Below, piece by piece: positions 55,047-64,000 of a DNA stretch of 64,000 bases. Position 1 is the stretch's first letter, and every line of letters starts with the position of its first letter. The stretch comes from Mixia osmundae IAM 14324 (Eukaryota > Basidiomycota > Mixiomycetes > Mixiales > Mixiaceae). The stretch lies in NCBI RefSeq assembly GCF_000708205.1, contig NW_014575556.1, positions 362,772 to 426,771 on the forward strand, in the 5' to 3' direction. The translations under genes were made by a program, and so were the position numbers. The notes below the pieces were generated by a model that worked only from the letters and a program-made list of their open reading frames with translations, had not been told where the DNA came from and did not search any database.

Positions 55047-58000
55047 ATGGCCTCCACCTCATCTCCTAGCTCGTCAGCCAACGGCAAGCCCACCTATACG
55101 AGCACAGGCATGACCTACAGCACTCTGCCACCCCACATGGTCCAGCACCAGCTCGATCAGTCTCCCACGACCTCTGCGGCTCACTTTGAGGACCGCACTT
55201 ATGCAGACAGCAATGCCTCTGACCAGGAATCCCTGCTCGACTCTGTAGAGGGTAATCATCTTGCTGGCAGTACCAGCAGCGTCGGCACGCCCCACGCCAA
55301 GCTTGACCCCTCAGCCGAGAAGCGTAGCGGACGCGCATGCCTCGCCTGCCGCAAGCTAAAGGTATGCATTCGCTCTATCTCTACTCCCCCGCGTCAATGG
55401 CTGACCGGCGTTGACGTTGCAGACGAGATGTGATGGCGCAGAGGATCCGCCTTGCCGTCGCTGTCGCTCGGGCGGTCACGAATGTATCTTCGTCGAGTCC
55501 AAACGAGGCAGGCGTCCGCCTAAGTAAGTCCTTCATACATACACGCTCTTTCCCATCCGCATCGCTCTTTTTTTGTTTGACATCTCCACGCACGCGACTT
55601 ACCCGTCTCGGCCATTTCCCCGGATTGGTTCGGCCAAATCGGAAATTCGAGAGCTCTTCTTTCTTTCGGATTCTGCGCCGCCTGTCGTGCGACGGGGAAA
55701 CAGACGAACTGTGGGCAGATACTGACATGCTCCGTGCTGTCTGTCAGGAAAGATCCGGCGGGTGATCTGGCAGCCCAGGCAGAGAAGACAGTCAAGAACG
55801 TCACCAGAGCTCTCCAGACTGCCAACGGTCAACGTCAGTCAGCCTCTGGCACAGCTCAGAACAGCTCGAAACTAGCTTTGGACGGCAGGGCGAGAGCTAA
55901 CCCGTCAGCTTCTGGCAACATGCTAGCCAATCCTACAAATGGCATTGGCCCCGCAGGAAGTGACCAGGCCGCCTACCTTCATCGCTCGCCCAATGCAGCT
56001 CTCTCGCAAGCTAGCATAGCACCTGGCAGACCACAGTCACAAGCTTCCTCGCACGGATCAGCTTATTCCGCTAGCCACTACCAGCAGCCTGAGCTCGCGC
56101 CCTCGCCTGCTCTACGTACCCAGCTACCCTATCAGGGCTCACCTGGCGACACTCGCTCGGCTGGCAATGGACACAAGCGCTCAGCTTCGCAGAGCTCACC
56201 AGGCGATCAAGACGCCAGCGATCCAAAGAAGCTTAAAGCAGGCGCCGCGCGTTCGACGTCAAAAGGCAAAGAAGTCGCTACGAATCAGCTACAGACCTCC
56301 ACCTCTGCCGCCAGGCCAATGTCAGATCCATCACTGGGCATGGGTCTCAGTCTACTCGCAGACGCTTCACTGGCAGCCGAGCTAGATGGGACAAAGGGCA
56401 TCTCTGGTCTGGATCCCAGCTTCAAGCTGTCCAGTCTGACAGAGGCTTTGGAGAATACTGGCGTGCCTGCTGGCGGTGGAAGCAACAAGAGTAGCCCAAC
56501 ACTGAATGGACTCAGCTCGCTCAAAGATACGGAGGCGCCCGTCTTGCTTACGAAAGGCATCATCGATGCCAATACCGCTGTAGAGCTCTTCAGGATGTAC
56601 GCGCTCTCTGTGCGCTGCATCTGGTACATGCTGATCATGCTGGCACAGATTCTTCGACTATTGCTACATCCATCTGCCACTGCTCGATCCGACAGAGAAC
56701 ACTGCAACTGCAGTCTGCGCAAAGTCGCCTTTTCTCTTCACAGTCATCTGTGCGGTCGCGTCGCGCTTCCATCCGAACGTTGATCTTCATGTCGCCTGCT
56801 ATGACGAGGCCCACAAGTGCTTCGTTGCTTGCGTGGACGAGGGCGAGCGGAGCATCGAAAGCGTACAGGCCTGTCTTATCTTGACAGTCTGGGCGAACGC
56901 GCCAAAGGGCGCAGAGGATCGGCCGAGGCGAGCTTGGCTTTACTTTGGCATGGCAGTACGACTCGGCATGGAGATCGGTCTCTTCAGGCCGCCCTCGTTC
57001 AGCAAAAAATTGAACCTCCGCGTCAGCGCGCTGAGGAGTGGTGCCAATCCTTGGGCGCCCCTTGCGGACGTCCCCGAAGGCCTGCAGCGCGATGCACTCA
57101 ATCGTGAGAGGACCTGGCTGCTCGCGTTTGTCATTGATCGATACATGGCTGCCGTCATGGGCCGGCCATATCTTATACAGGACGCTCGCCCTTTTCTCAT
57201 TCCAAGCCATCCACTCAGCTTGCCGTTTGACCTAGGCATTATCGCGCATCAAGAGCTTCAAGCTGTCGTCGGCCAAGTGATGGATACCTTCAGGGACCGT
57301 ATTTACGGATTGGCAGCGGCGAATGACGAGATGCCCTCGCCTGTAGTGATGAAACTATTTAACGCCCGCATGGACGAATGGCGCATGCGATGGTGCCCCA
57401 AGCCAGGCGAACCCATAGCGAATAATTTGCTATTCTACTACCACAACAGCAAGTTGTTCTTGAACACTTTCCCTCTGCAGACGATGCTTTGCAACGGCGA
57501 CGCTGTTGACGATCCGGAATGCGTGTCAATCACCATCAACAGCGCGCGAGCGATTCTGGACATATGTCACAAGTATGCCAACCTTGGCGTACTGCGACAT
57601 TGTCCTGACGTCAACTTCCTCATCGTCGTCTATGCTGCCGTATTCTTGATCAAAGTCAAAGTCTCCAAGTCACGCTTCTCGCAGTTGGTAGTTTCTGACG
57701 ATCTACACCGAGCGGTCGTCCAGACCATCACAGATTGTCAAAATGCGACGACCGATGCGCGGCATGCTGCCGGTACTGCCCATATCATGTTGCGCGTCTT
57801 GTTGGCATCCTGGCGAGCCATGGAGACAGGTCAGCTTGGAGGTAGTCTGCCAAAGTTTGGCAGTGAGATCAACGCCGCGCATCAGCCTGGTTTGACAGGC
57901 GCAAGCGACCACTCTGACGTCACCCTGGCGCCCGCTGCTGTTTCACCAACGATGCCTCTCAACCAGCCGCTGCCTACTTCGTCTTATAGCTATACTGCAC

Positions 58001-58306
58001 CCACCAATCGAAGCGGTCACCTATCTGGCACGCACACGCCTTCTGCCTTTGCCTCTGCCAACAATGGTCAAGGTACTACCGTTGGCAANGACCCACTTGA
58101 TCTCTTCCTATCGGAAAGTCACTTNNTCGAGTAAGTGACGGTCATATCTGCTGTGAAACGGCAGGGACTGACCTGTGGCTCGTAGATCTGTCCTAACGAG
58201 TCAAGGTCAAGATCAGTTCTTTGCATGGCAGCAGGTCGATCCTTCCCATCTCGACCATCTCGTCAACCTCGGCGGCATAGGGCCCGCTGACGTGCCGCCT
58301 GCATGA
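55047..58306 (+). CDS. Zn2Cys6 fungal-specific transcription factor
   Basis: Exons 55047-55361, 55423-55523, 55748-56596, 56649-58130 and 58186-58306 give 955 residues. The binuclear cluster (RACLACRKLK, TRCDGAEDPPCRRCRSGGH, ECIF) is split by intron 1 and contains all six Cys. The linker is Ser/Gln/Ala-rich. The fungal_trans middle homology region starts FFDYCYIHLPLLDP and includes ESVQACLILTVWANAP, RAWLYFGMAVRLGMEIGLF, LNRERTWLLAFVIDRYMA and LFYYHNSKLFLNTFPLQ. The last exon ends HLDHLVNLGGIGPADVP. It is a nuclear regulator with unknown targets. Intron 2 (55524-55747) is 224 nt, about four times the local norm. Three undetermined bases (58089, 58125-58126) fall in the coding region without disturbing the frame. 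Confidence 0.9.
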
Positions 58307-58504
58307 GTCTATTCTACCGAGCGGCTTGCCATCGCGGCCTCAATGCAGATCACAGCAAGGGCCATTCACGTAGAAGAATCTCGCGATACTTGCTATGGGG
58401 TACAATGGACTGAGCACGCGTGAAGAAGTGACTGAACATAAAATTTCGCCGCGGCTGCGTTGCTGAGTTGTACATGAAGTCGAAAGCCGAGCGCCCCGGA
58501 AGTC

Positions 58505-60159
58505 CTACGACTTCTTTGGATGGCGATATTTGAGCATAAAACTCGCGAACTGTGTGACGTCTAGAGCTAGCTCATAGGGCAGTCCGGCCCAGCAATGAAG
58601 AAAGTCGTCGAAAGTAAGGTGCTTGTTCTGCTTTTGTTCGAGGAAGATCGGTACTGCCTTGAGGATCTGTGCACTTTGGACTGCGCCAGTCGGTCAGACT
58701 CGAGCAGTCCGCAATAAGAGGGCCAACCTTCGTAGATTTTAGCAAGCAGCTGTGCCGAGGGTGCCTGATCAGTAGCTGTGAAGGCGAAATCGTCAGCCAC
58801 AGCATGATACGAGCACGACAGTACGAGGATGACCTTTGAGCAGAGGGGCGAAGGCGGGCATTTGTCGCAGTCCGTTGAACTTGGACATGTCGAAAGTAGC
58901 GCCGACGATGAAACTGACAATGTCTTTGGCGAGCTGGTCAGTAACGTGGTCGACGTGGTCGTCTTGGGGCTCGTTGTGGACGTAGCTGTACAACGCCGGG
59001 CTGATGGACTGAAAGCCCAGCATGCGGTCGTAGCACTGCTGATGGACATAGTCAACGGCCTCGCCATACGACCGGAATCGTCTTGGGTGCTCCTCAAGCA
59101 AGCGAAGACAGTGTCGGCTGAGCTCAGAATGGACAATTCGGGTGATGCCGAGTGTGACGGCTTTGCTTGCCTCGCCGCTAAGGTTGACGGCCTCATTGAA
59201 TATGGGCAGCGGAATGTTGATGTCGAATCGGTGCTCGGCAAGATTGTCGCCCGCATGATCAGGTCGCGCAGGAGCGATTACAGCCTCGAGCACGGGCACA
59301 GCTTCCAGGACAGCTTGCTTGACGAGAGCTTCCTTGTTGGTGTCACTGAGCGTTTCGAAATTGCCTGATGTGCGCGGGCTAACGCGACGCTGGACGATAC
59401 TTGGACGCTGTTCGGTATCGCCGCAGACTGATCCTGTCGCAATTGTCTTGATGTGACGCTGCGCAGTCTTGCGTTTGAGGTCTTCAGCTGGGCCTGGCTT
59501 GGTCTGCTTGACATGACGGTGATCGGCCCGACCTGACTGGCGGGTGGCGCGTGCTCTCTTTGGTGCTGACTCCATGATCGCATCGTCCTGGCCAGGAGAA
59601 TCTGCGGACAAGTTGGCGTGTCTCCCTTGCTTGACCTCGATTGGTCCTTCGACAGCGCCCTGAGATCGAGCCGATGCCATGCGAGCGAGGAACTTAGTCT
59701 CGCTAGCCTTAGCGCGCTGAGCTGCCTGCTCTTTCTTCGTCTTGCGTCTCTTGAGCGCTTCGGCTTGTCTTGACTTCTCGACGGCAGAACGGACACATGC
59801 TTTTGAAGTGGTCGACAGATGAGGTACGTCTGTCTCGCCTGGTTTTTGCTTGCCGGCTGTTCCAGGCGTTGCATCAGCGCGCTATCCTTGACAAAAGGGG
59901 CAGAGTGAGCGCGCACTCTGATCACTGGGTACAGCAGCAATAGCTGACTCGCTCGCTGTCGATGTTTTGCTGTCAGCCGGCTTGCCTCCTCCTGCGTTAG
60001 GCATGAGCGACAGATCTTACAGGACAGGGCAGCCTCTTCTGCTACGCTGAACGCACGAGTCTTAGTGTATGAAGACGTCTGCTTTGCCTTGAGTTCTTTC
60101 AAGTGAGCAAACGTGTCGTCGGGGTCAGCCTGCGATCGCATGAGGCCCGGCCGAGCCAT
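58505..60159 (-). CDS. Unrecognised protein with CxxC motifs (5' exons unresolved)
   Basis: The 3' part is clear. A long exon from about 59870 to 58834 continues through 58775-58728 to 58680-58505, with introns of 58 and 47 nt that restore one frame. The encoded C-terminal part is helical (HSELSRHCLRLLEEHPRRF, YGEAVDYVHQQCYDRMLGFQ, SAQILKAVPIFLEQKQNK, TFDDFLHCWAGLPYELALDV). Upstream the chain is basic and coiled (LKRRKTKKEQAAQRAKASE). Near the 5' end, frames with ALSCKICRSCLTQEE and RSLCPFCQ suggest a small zinc-binding module, but a TAG near 59884 and frame changes prevent a confident model there. The start at 60159 is the first ATG of the 5' frame. No family name is offered. Confidence 0.55.
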
Positions 60160-60547
60160 GTTGGCCAGCGAGCCTTCTCGCTCGCGCTTCTGTCGGTACC
60201 CTCGCGATCTGACGGGCTCGACTGATTCGAAAGGAGAGTGGTCAAGTACTGAGCGCTTTGTGCCGCGCCGAGCAAGTTGGTCGGTGTGAACCTGGGATGA
60301 GCGACCGAAGGAGGGCTCGAGAGACGCGCCAAGTGCAGGGTGGCGTCATGTGCCTTCGCTGTCTAGCCGCCGGCGTCATCCTCTCCGCTCTGCTCTACCG
60401 ACCCGTATCTTTGCATCGATCTGTTCTGATTCCATGCCGCTTCCCCGTCCCACAAAAACCCTGACACCTCGGCCGTCACCCCGGTCGGCTTCTCTACCCT
60501 CGGGCTCTACTGCCTTCACTTGCACAGTGCCTGCTCGCACGCTGTAG

Positions 60548-61405
60548 TCGCTCGCCGCACACATTCTCGGATGGGATGCACCAGATCGCAGCAGTAGCCT
60601 TAACGATTTAGATCCCTCCGGTACGGTCTAGAAGCAATCGAGAGAACCGCGGCATCTGTTCCGTCTCGCAGGCTCGACTTTCGGTCGACAGTCGCAGGTT
60701 TGTCGGATCAGCACCTGATCAGAGCGCGGCAGTGCTTGTCTGCTATGGCCGATGAGGCACGTCTGGACGGGGATGTTGCTGCGACCTTTCTTGCTTGCCG
60801 TGCCCAACTTGCCATCGAGTCATCGTACGCGTTGATATCTGTTACGGCCCTCGTGCTACCCTCTCGCCCATGATCGCACGTGCTCCAAGCTATCCCGTGC
60901 CGGTCGCACCCTCATGCCGTCGTCTTGTTGTATCTTCCATGTCCTTGTCCGCGTGTCCAGACCAGCCTTATATTCGCGTCTTGAAGGATTATCATGCTCT
61001 GCGTCGGTCTTGCGTCTGAGATCGGAGTGTATAACGTTGCATTGGCTTGGCCTCGGCACTGACTTGAGTTGCGTATGCGAGCTGACAGTCGGCAGCTCAC
61101 TGGTCCCAAGTACTCGAGGCCGCGCGCCGCCTTATCAGATCAGTAGTGGTGGCCGGCCGGCCGGCCGGCACGCGTCAGCTTCTCAGATCTTGTCAGACCT
61201 GGTTTGCTGCTTGTTTGCTCGGTTACGTCAATAGTATGTCGAGATTATGCATGTCCGACGTCCTCTACAAGAGCTTGAGGAACGCTGCTTGCTCGGACAC
61301 AGATTCTACAGCCAGCCTTTGCAGTCCTCGGTGCGCGCTTTGATTGACCAACAGTTCAGGCTAGAGCTTGCACAGCGCCTCCAGACCATCGCTGACGATC
61401 CGTAG
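60548..61405 (+). CDS. Probable small spliced gene, partly resolved exons
   Basis: Three short stretches look coding and follow splice signals. Exon A at 60548-60620 (AHILGWDAPDRSSSLNDLDP) ends at GTACGG. Exon B at 60698-60824 (LSDQHLIRARQCLSAMADEA, then TFLACRAQLAIES) begins after TCGCAG in the matching phase and ends at GTACGC. Exon C, at about 61247-61405, has LQELEERCLLGHRFYSQPLQ and IDQQFRLELAQRLQTIADD before TAG. The helical, charged composition differs from chance frames nearby. The first exon and the link between B and C were not found. No family was recognised. Confidence 0.4.
61151..61169. repeat. GGCC tandem repeat
   Basis: Four and three-quarter copies of GGCC form a perfect 19-bp CG-only palindromic run in the gene-poor right part of the window. 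Confidence 0.9.
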
Positions 61406-62210
61406 CGTGCTTCGCTGTGGCCTGTGCTCAGAGTCTGCTCCATCGTCGTCTGCTATCAGTGCCGACGCGTGGCAGCGATGCTCGAGCTGTCAGCCTCTAT
61501 ATAACTTACGAGCAGACTTATCAACTCGATGACGTATAGAGGGAGGACGGCTGCGCATCGGCCGCGCGCACACACTATCTGCCCAGCTGATCGGACCGCA
61601 TCGCTTCCAGAGCGCCAAGATGTTGGGCATGCCTTCATTGCGACTTGAAGTGATGCCGAGACTCGAGTATGGTTGTTGTGTGCTGTGCCAGACTAGGCAT
61701 GGCTGATGGCGTCGTGAAAGAAGAACGATACTCGAAGGACCCGGCTGTCTTCAGAGACTTGCATGCTCCTTGAGTAACGGGCTGTCTGAAATGCCGAGCA
61801 TTTGCAAATGAGGACGTTCCACAGTATCCTGTCAGTCGCTTGACGACCATGTCGCGTTCGGCACGATCTCGGCGAGTTTCTGCGCGCTTTGAGCACATAC
61901 TCCTGCTGATTGAGCACTCAGCGGGTCGTGATCTCGCGCGAGCTTCCGAATACAGCATACATCAGATGGAGATGCTGTCAGGCTGCCTGTGATAGTGCGG
62001 CTACCCATCCCGTGATCTTGCGTCGTTGCGCAATTTGGTCAAGTCTATCTGCATCGACGGCAAAGCCGACGTCGAGCTTTGCTATGCAGCGCCAGGAAAA
62101 ACAGCGTGGTCGTGCCTGTCATCGCAGTGTGATCAAATGCGCACTGCCGAGAGAGACACTGCTTGGTCCTGACCAGGGTGCAGCGGCGTAACACTTGATC
62201 GTCGATGTAA

Positions 62211-62256
62211 CGCGCGCGCGCGTGTGTGTGTGTGTGTATGTATATGTAGATAGATC
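62211..62256. repeat. Compound microsatellite (CG)n(TG)n(TATG)(TAGA)
   Basis: A run of CG dinucleotides passes directly into TG dinucleotides and then TATGTATATG and TAGATAGATC. The alternating purine-pyrimidine sequence could form Z-DNA. No coding sequence surrounds it. Confidence 0.9.
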
Positions 62257-63347
62257 GAGCTGAATCTAAAAGTGAGGTTTGTAGAGAGCCTGAGGACTTT
62301 AGCGCAGATGTAAGTGGCCGGGCCCCGAGTCTTGACGAGTAGCGACGACGTTCGTAGACGGCCACCATCACCTCTATCCTTGTAGCGATGAGGCTGTACT
62401 GGACTGGACTGTACCCGACGAGGCTGTTCTGTAATTTACTCTACTGTACTGCGCTTGCGGCGCTCGTTGCGAGTACAAATGCGAGAGCAGCTGACCTGCC
62501 TTCGGTTCACTGCCTTTCAGCGATGGCGAGAAACTCGGTTTTGCTGCAGTCTGCTCGCCAGCCAGCTGCATCGCATCTGAAAGAACGCCTATCGGATGAC
62601 CTCGCGCAAGGCGTGTCTGCCGCAGCTGCCACAGTTGCCCAACAAGCCTTCGTTGTTCGAGGTGAGCATCGCAAATCTCGGCGGAGAAAGGCTTGATCGA
62701 GCGTCCGGCGCGCAGCTCGTGTGTTTGTTCATCTAGCAGACCAAGACATCGGTCCATCGCGCTTCTGACTTGTCCTTCCTTGCGTCATATAGCAACCACT
62801 GATTGGTGACTGGATTGTGCGGCATTGCAGCAGAGTCGTAAACGCATACGATCGACTAATGCCTCCAACCTGGCATTGACCACTCCTGCTCGCGACTGTC
62901 AGCGTAAGATGGTCGCAGGCCAGGACAATGAGGGTCAGCGGAGGGAACCGACAGCGCCTCGCCTGTGCATTAGCTGACCTTCTACTTACCCTACCTGAGA
63001 GACAGCGATGGTTACGAATTTTCAGTAGCGCCGGACGGCCTGCGGCGCGCAGCGGCCGTCAACCGGCTCGAGACCGCTCGACAGTGGGCAACAAGGACTT
63101 CGGCTAAGACTGACAGCGCAGTATATCGGACATAGGCTGTACGATCATGTGGAGCACAGCCATTGAGTCAGGTGTGGCAGGTGCATCAGAGAAGAACGGC
63201 GGCGCAGGCGATCGCGGTCGCCAGAGACTATAACGCGTTGCCCTGTCTTGATGCAGAGTAGCGTAACAAGCACATCATTGGCACTCGTAGCGATGGCCGC
63301 CATCGTCGCGGTAGATCACCGTGCAGTACGTGAGCGAGTCGCTACTG

Positions 63348-63375
63348 GATCACGGGATCACGGGATCACGGGATC
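63348..63375. repeat. Short tandem repeat, GATCACGG x3.5
   Basis: Three perfect copies of the 8-bp unit GATCACGG plus a final GATC. A related GATCACCG occurs 35 bp upstream. Confidence 0.9.
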
Positions 63376-63777
63376 TGAGCAGGAAGTCTGCGCAGTCGAG
63401 GAGTCAGGCCTCTCTCTAATTCGGCGAGACGAGAGCTTCCGACGTTCCCTGACTGCCACCAAGAGACACCGCTAGCTTTGGCCTGAAGCAACATGTGTAT
63501 ACGATGCACTTTGAGCAATATACTGAGCGAAATATATAAAGTAGAAGTGAAAGCGGCTCGTACTCAGGCTTGGCTGAGATTGCATGGCACACGTCTCAGT
63601 TCGTGAAAGAATGCGACCGAAGGCATGACATTGATCAGCTTAGAGCTCAGACATGCGCAGGGAGTGACGCAGAGCATAGTGCAGCGACTAGCAAGGGCTG
63701 CATGCCAGCGCCGCGAGCTGCAAGCCGCGCTGACCCCCACATGTCCCACATCGGCCGCTGGCGCGTGGAATTTGGGG

Positions 63778-63783
63778 TATAAA
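63778..63783 (+). promoter_or_regulatory. TATA box of the edge gene
   Basis: TATAAA set in a G/C-rich context (GGGGTATAAAGCCCCCC), 59 bp before the ATG at 63842. The spacing is typical for a core promoter. Confidence 0.5.
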
Positions 63784-63841
63784 GCCCCCCGGGAAAAGTT
63801 GCACCTTCCTCAAAAGCTGTCCGCAAGGTAAAGTCAAGTCG

Positions 63842-64000
63842 ATGCTCAGCCGAAACCTGGCAAGCTTCGGACGACGAGGCCTGTATGTTCAGGACTATGA
63901 TGCATTCGCGACGGGCGAGAGGTCCTGTGGAAGCGATCCTATGATCACTTGCACGACTGGGGGGAGGACCTCGAATATCGTCCAAGTGCTGCCATGCTCG
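63842..64000 (+). CDS. Possible gene start, truncated by right edge
   Basis: An ATG 59 bp after a TATA box opens a frame of 53 codons that is still open at the window end. The N-terminus (MLSRNLASFGRRGLYVQDYD) is basic and could be a mitochondrial presequence. Without the remainder no family can be named. The frame could also be chance. Confidence 0.35.
   Translation, partial: MLSRNLASFGRRGLYVQDYDAFATGERSCGSDPMITCTTGGRTSNIVQVLPCS

Larger units (their letters stand above)
61406..63777. other. Gene-poor right-hand stretch
   Basis: About 2.4 kb without a recognisable gene. Open frames are short and their peptides look random. Apart from the microsatellite and the GATCACGG repeat listed separately, I see nothing that indicates a mobile element, RNA gene or telomere repeat. 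Confidence 0.45.

Noticed and set aside
61406-64000. Subtelomere or transposon remnant
   Set aside because: No telomere repeats, long terminal repeats, target-site duplications or transposase motifs were seen; only short simple repeats are present.
1-64000. CRISPR array, bacterial operon or prophage
   Set aside because: All clear genes are spliced and eukaryotic, and there are no regularly spaced direct repeats.

Overview
This window looks like nuclear DNA of a fungus, most likely a basidiomycete. It carries short, closely packed spliced genes on both strands, about 80 introns (mostly 46-60 nt) and roughly 55% GC. The protein repertoire is fungal: a Zn2Cys6 factor, a hybrid histidine kinase, SOG2, DUG2, a basidiomycete-type tetraspanin, alternative oxidase and a secreted GH16 enzyme. 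A compact Pucciniomycotina or Ustilaginomycotina genome would fit, but the species placement is inference. Gene names come from recognising conserved motifs by eye. Exon borders were chosen so that reading frame, splice signals and the conserved protein sequence all agree. No search was run.

Layout, left to right. 1-3208 (-): arginine-specific carbamoyl-phosphate synthase large subunit, cut by the left edge. 3.2-5.65 kb: gene-poor. 5.66-16.8 kb: multipass membrane protein (+), Alba-type RNase P/MRP-like protein (-), disordered fungal protein (+), DUG2 (-), tetraspanin (+), alternative oxidase (-), DUF1748 protein (-). 16.9-23.5 kb: CCDC47-like ER protein (+), GH16 glycosidase (-), KDEL receptor ERD2 (+), bHLH factor (-). 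23.8-37.8 kb: a 1652-residue hybrid histidine kinase (-), exocyst SEC5 (+), a 1468-residue RRM/zinc-finger protein with a very large RGPP repeat (+). 38-54.3 kb: possible small secreted protein (-), START-domain membrane protein (+), SOG2 (-), GGPP synthase (+), disordered protein (-), SUZ-domain protein (-) sharing a promoter with COX18 (+), mitochondrial-type protein (+), SCCPDH-like reductase (+), small heat-shock protein (+), small membrane protein (-). 55-60.2 kb: Zn2Cys6 factor (+) and an unrecognised protein (-). 60.2-64 kb: gene-poor, with hidden short exons, simple repeats and the start of a possible gene at the right edge.

The genes form no single pathway. Several relate to secretion and membrane traffic (ERD2, SEC5, CCDC47, SOG2), to mitochondria (AOX, COX18, the 50.1 kb protein) or to isoprenoids (GGPP synthase).

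The most unusual signal is the splicing. Eleven introns in seven genes can be placed in frame only with a GC donor (GC-AG introns), about 14% of the introns I resolved, whereas GC-AG introns are typically about 1%. All eleven keep G at donor position +5. GGPP synthase and SEC5 carry three each. The GC-AG introns in AOX and the histidine kinase are multiples of three without stops, so retaining them would insert residues instead of truncating the protein.
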